From positions 1 through 8,288 of the forward strand of contig CAKUDW010000078.1 of the NCBI GenBank assembly GCA_934645275.1: 8,288 bases of DNA. The letters are read 5' to 3'. Below, piece after piece: positions 7,063 to 8,288 of the stretch. Under the pieces are notes generated by a model. It was given only the letters and a program-made list of their open reading frames with translations. It was not told the DNA's origin and did not search any database. Position numbers and translations under genes: made by a program. The stretch is from an uncultured Clostridia bacterium. GTDB taxonomy: Bacteria; Bacillota_A; Clostridia; Christensenellales; Aristaeellaceae. Numbering within the stretch: position 1 is the first letter of the stretch; each line of letters begins with the position of its first letter.

Positions 7063-8288
7063 GAAAGCGTCTCCTCCCGCAGCTCTATTTTTTCAATGTC
7101 GCGCGCTTCATCCTCGGCATTCATGGAAGAAATACCCAGCAGCACGCCCATCGAGAAGAAATTGCTGACCAGTGACGAGCCGCCGTAGCTGACCAGCGGC
7201 AGCGTGACGCCTGTGAGCGGCAGCAGCTTGGTGTTGCCGCCGATAATCAACAGCGCCTGCAGGCCCAATATCGCCACCAGCCCGAAGGCCGCCAGCGAGT
7301 GGAAGCTCGTGCGCGCGTTCATCGCCACCAGCAGCCCGCGCAGTATGATCAGCACATACACGCCCATCAGCGCGATTGAGAAAATCAGCCCGAATTCCTC
7401 GGCGATGGAGGTGAATATGAAGTCGTTGTGATACGCCGGTACGGACGTGGGCATGCCCAGCCCCAGCCCCATGCCAAACAGTCCGCCCGAGCCAATGGCC
7501 GCCAGCGCGCGCACGATCTGATAGCCCGCATTCAGCGGATCACTCCACGGGTTTTTCCAGATCGCCACGCGATCCTGCACATAAGGAAAGGCATTGTACG
7601 CAATCGCCGCCGCACCCGCGCCCATGCCGAGTCCAGCCAGCGACAGCGCCGCGTTGGACGTAGCGGCGTAATACATCAGCACCGTGGTCAGAAAGTACAG
7701 CAGCACAGCACCCAAATCGCGCTCGGTCAACAGCACGGCGCAGCACAGCGCCGCAAAACCGATTCCCGGCAGGCACTTAGCAAAGCGCGGGCGGTTGCTG
7801 AAGCAGGACGCCAGCACCGCGATGAGCACCGGCTTCATAAACTCGCTGGGCTGTAATGAAAAATAGGGCGCTTCCGACGGGCCGAACACGATCCAGTTGC
7901 GCGCGCCGTTCTGCCAACGGCCCACGACCCACGGCGAGAGCAGCGCCAGCAGACACAACACCATCAGCGCGGGGGTGAGTTTTTTCCAATTTGACATGCC
8001 GCGCACAAGGCCTGTGCCCACGAACATCGCCACGATGCCCGCCGCGGCATAGATCGCCTGCGTGCGCGGCGTAGATTCAGATTTGCAAATATCCGACAGC
8101 GCGATCAGACCCACGCCGCACAACAGCAGCGTAAGGATCAGTATCGCCCGGTCTACCGGCCAGATTTTGCCCATTAAATTGGTCACTAGAATCGTGCCCA
8201 GCGGTATGGCGACCGTCAGTATCCATGGCTGCAGCGTGCCCTCGCCGGGCTGCAGCGCCACCAGCAGCATCGCCAGAAACTCCAGCAG
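7059..8288 (-). CDS. SEDS-family peptidoglycan polymerase (FtsW/RodA/SpoVE), 5' end outside the window
   Basis: SEDS proteins are multi-pass membrane glycosyltransferases that polymerise lipid II into glycan strands with a class B PBP partner. Counting from ATG 8268-8270, family signatures are NGARNWIVFG followed by SLQPSEFMKP (122-146), RDLGAVLLYF (184-193), NPWSDPLNAGYQIVRAL (240-256), the conserved HNDFIFTSIAEEFG (281-294; Asp283 corresponds to the essential aspartate) and PLTGVTLPLVSYGGSSL (351-367). Hydrophobic segments occur throughout and the tail is charged and cytoplasmic. Six more codons upstream (LLEFLA) remain open to the window end and look like part of the first membrane helix, so the true start is probably beyond position 8288. 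A GGAG nine bases before ATG 8270 makes that start possible but less likely. The gene overlaps pbpA by 4 bases. The FtsW versus RodA assignment is uncertain, so no symbol is given. Confidence 0.93.
   Translation of the reverse strand: MLEFLAMLLVALQPGEGTLQPWILTVAIPLGTILVTNLMGKIWPVDRAILILTLLLCGVGLIALSDICKSESTPRTQAIYAAAGIVAMFVGTGLVRGMSNWKKLTPALMVLCLLALLSPWVVGRWQNGARNWIVFGPSEAPYFSLQPSEFMKPVLIAVLASCFSNRPRFAKCLPGIGFAALCCAVLLTERDLGAVLLYFLTTVLMYYAATSNAALSLAGLGMGAGAAAIAYNAFPYVQDRVAIWKNPWSDPLNAGYQIVRALAAIGSGGLFGMGLGLGMPTSVPAYHNDFIFTSIAEEFGLIFSIALMGVYVLIILRGLLVAMNARTSFHSLAAFGLVAILGLQALLIIGGNTKLLPLTGVTLPLVSYGGSSLVSNFFSMGVLLGISSMNAEDEARDIEKIELREETLS

Noticed and set aside
1..8288. A mobile element, defence system, CRISPR array or other undescribed multi-gene system
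   Set aside because: All seven genes are intact or edge-truncated housekeeping families, gaps are under 80 bases, and no transposase, att-like repeats or unknown gene cluster is present.

Overview
The window is a GC-rich bacterial chromosome segment in which all seven recognisable genes lie on the minus strand, so transcription runs from position 8288 toward position 1. It looks like a member of the Clostridia (Bacillota). The reasons are the cmk-plsC-ispH order, an IspH frame that runs past its C-terminal motif into what appears to be a ribosomal protein S1 fusion, a PepV-type dipeptidase, and AGGAGG-type ribosome binding sites. The exact lineage cannot be read from this segment; the GC-rich codon use would suit a high-GC gut clostridial group, but that is inference.

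In transcription order: (1) a SEDS-family (FtsW/RodA) polymerase, cut by the window edge, overlaps by 4 bases a class B penicillin-binding protein; together they form a peptidoglycan polymerase/transpeptidase pair. (2) Seven bases later comes uvrC, for nucleotide excision repair. (3) A 75-base gap with a good SigA-type promoter leads into pepV (M20 dipeptidase), cmk (cytidylate kinase) and plsC (acylglycerophosphate acyltransferase), which are packed with 19- and 10-base gaps. (4) A 79-base gap holding a near-perfect 18-base inverted repeat precedes ispH (last step of the MEP isoprenoid pathway), which remains open at position 1 and probably continues into rpsA.

The genes are housekeeping: wall synthesis, DNA repair, peptide turnover, CMP recycling, phospholipid synthesis, and isoprenoid supply, which feeds undecaprenyl phosphate for the wall enzymes. 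I see no mobile element, CRISPR array, RNA gene or defence system, and nothing that amounts to an undescribed multi-gene system. No gene-free stretch exceeds 80 bases. The points worth a second look are local: the IspH-S1 junction and its possible internal start, the ispH initiation region (hairpin, strong Shine-Dalgarno, missing canonical start), the promoter that shares bases with the uvrC stop codon, and a glutamate-to-glutamine change in PlsC.
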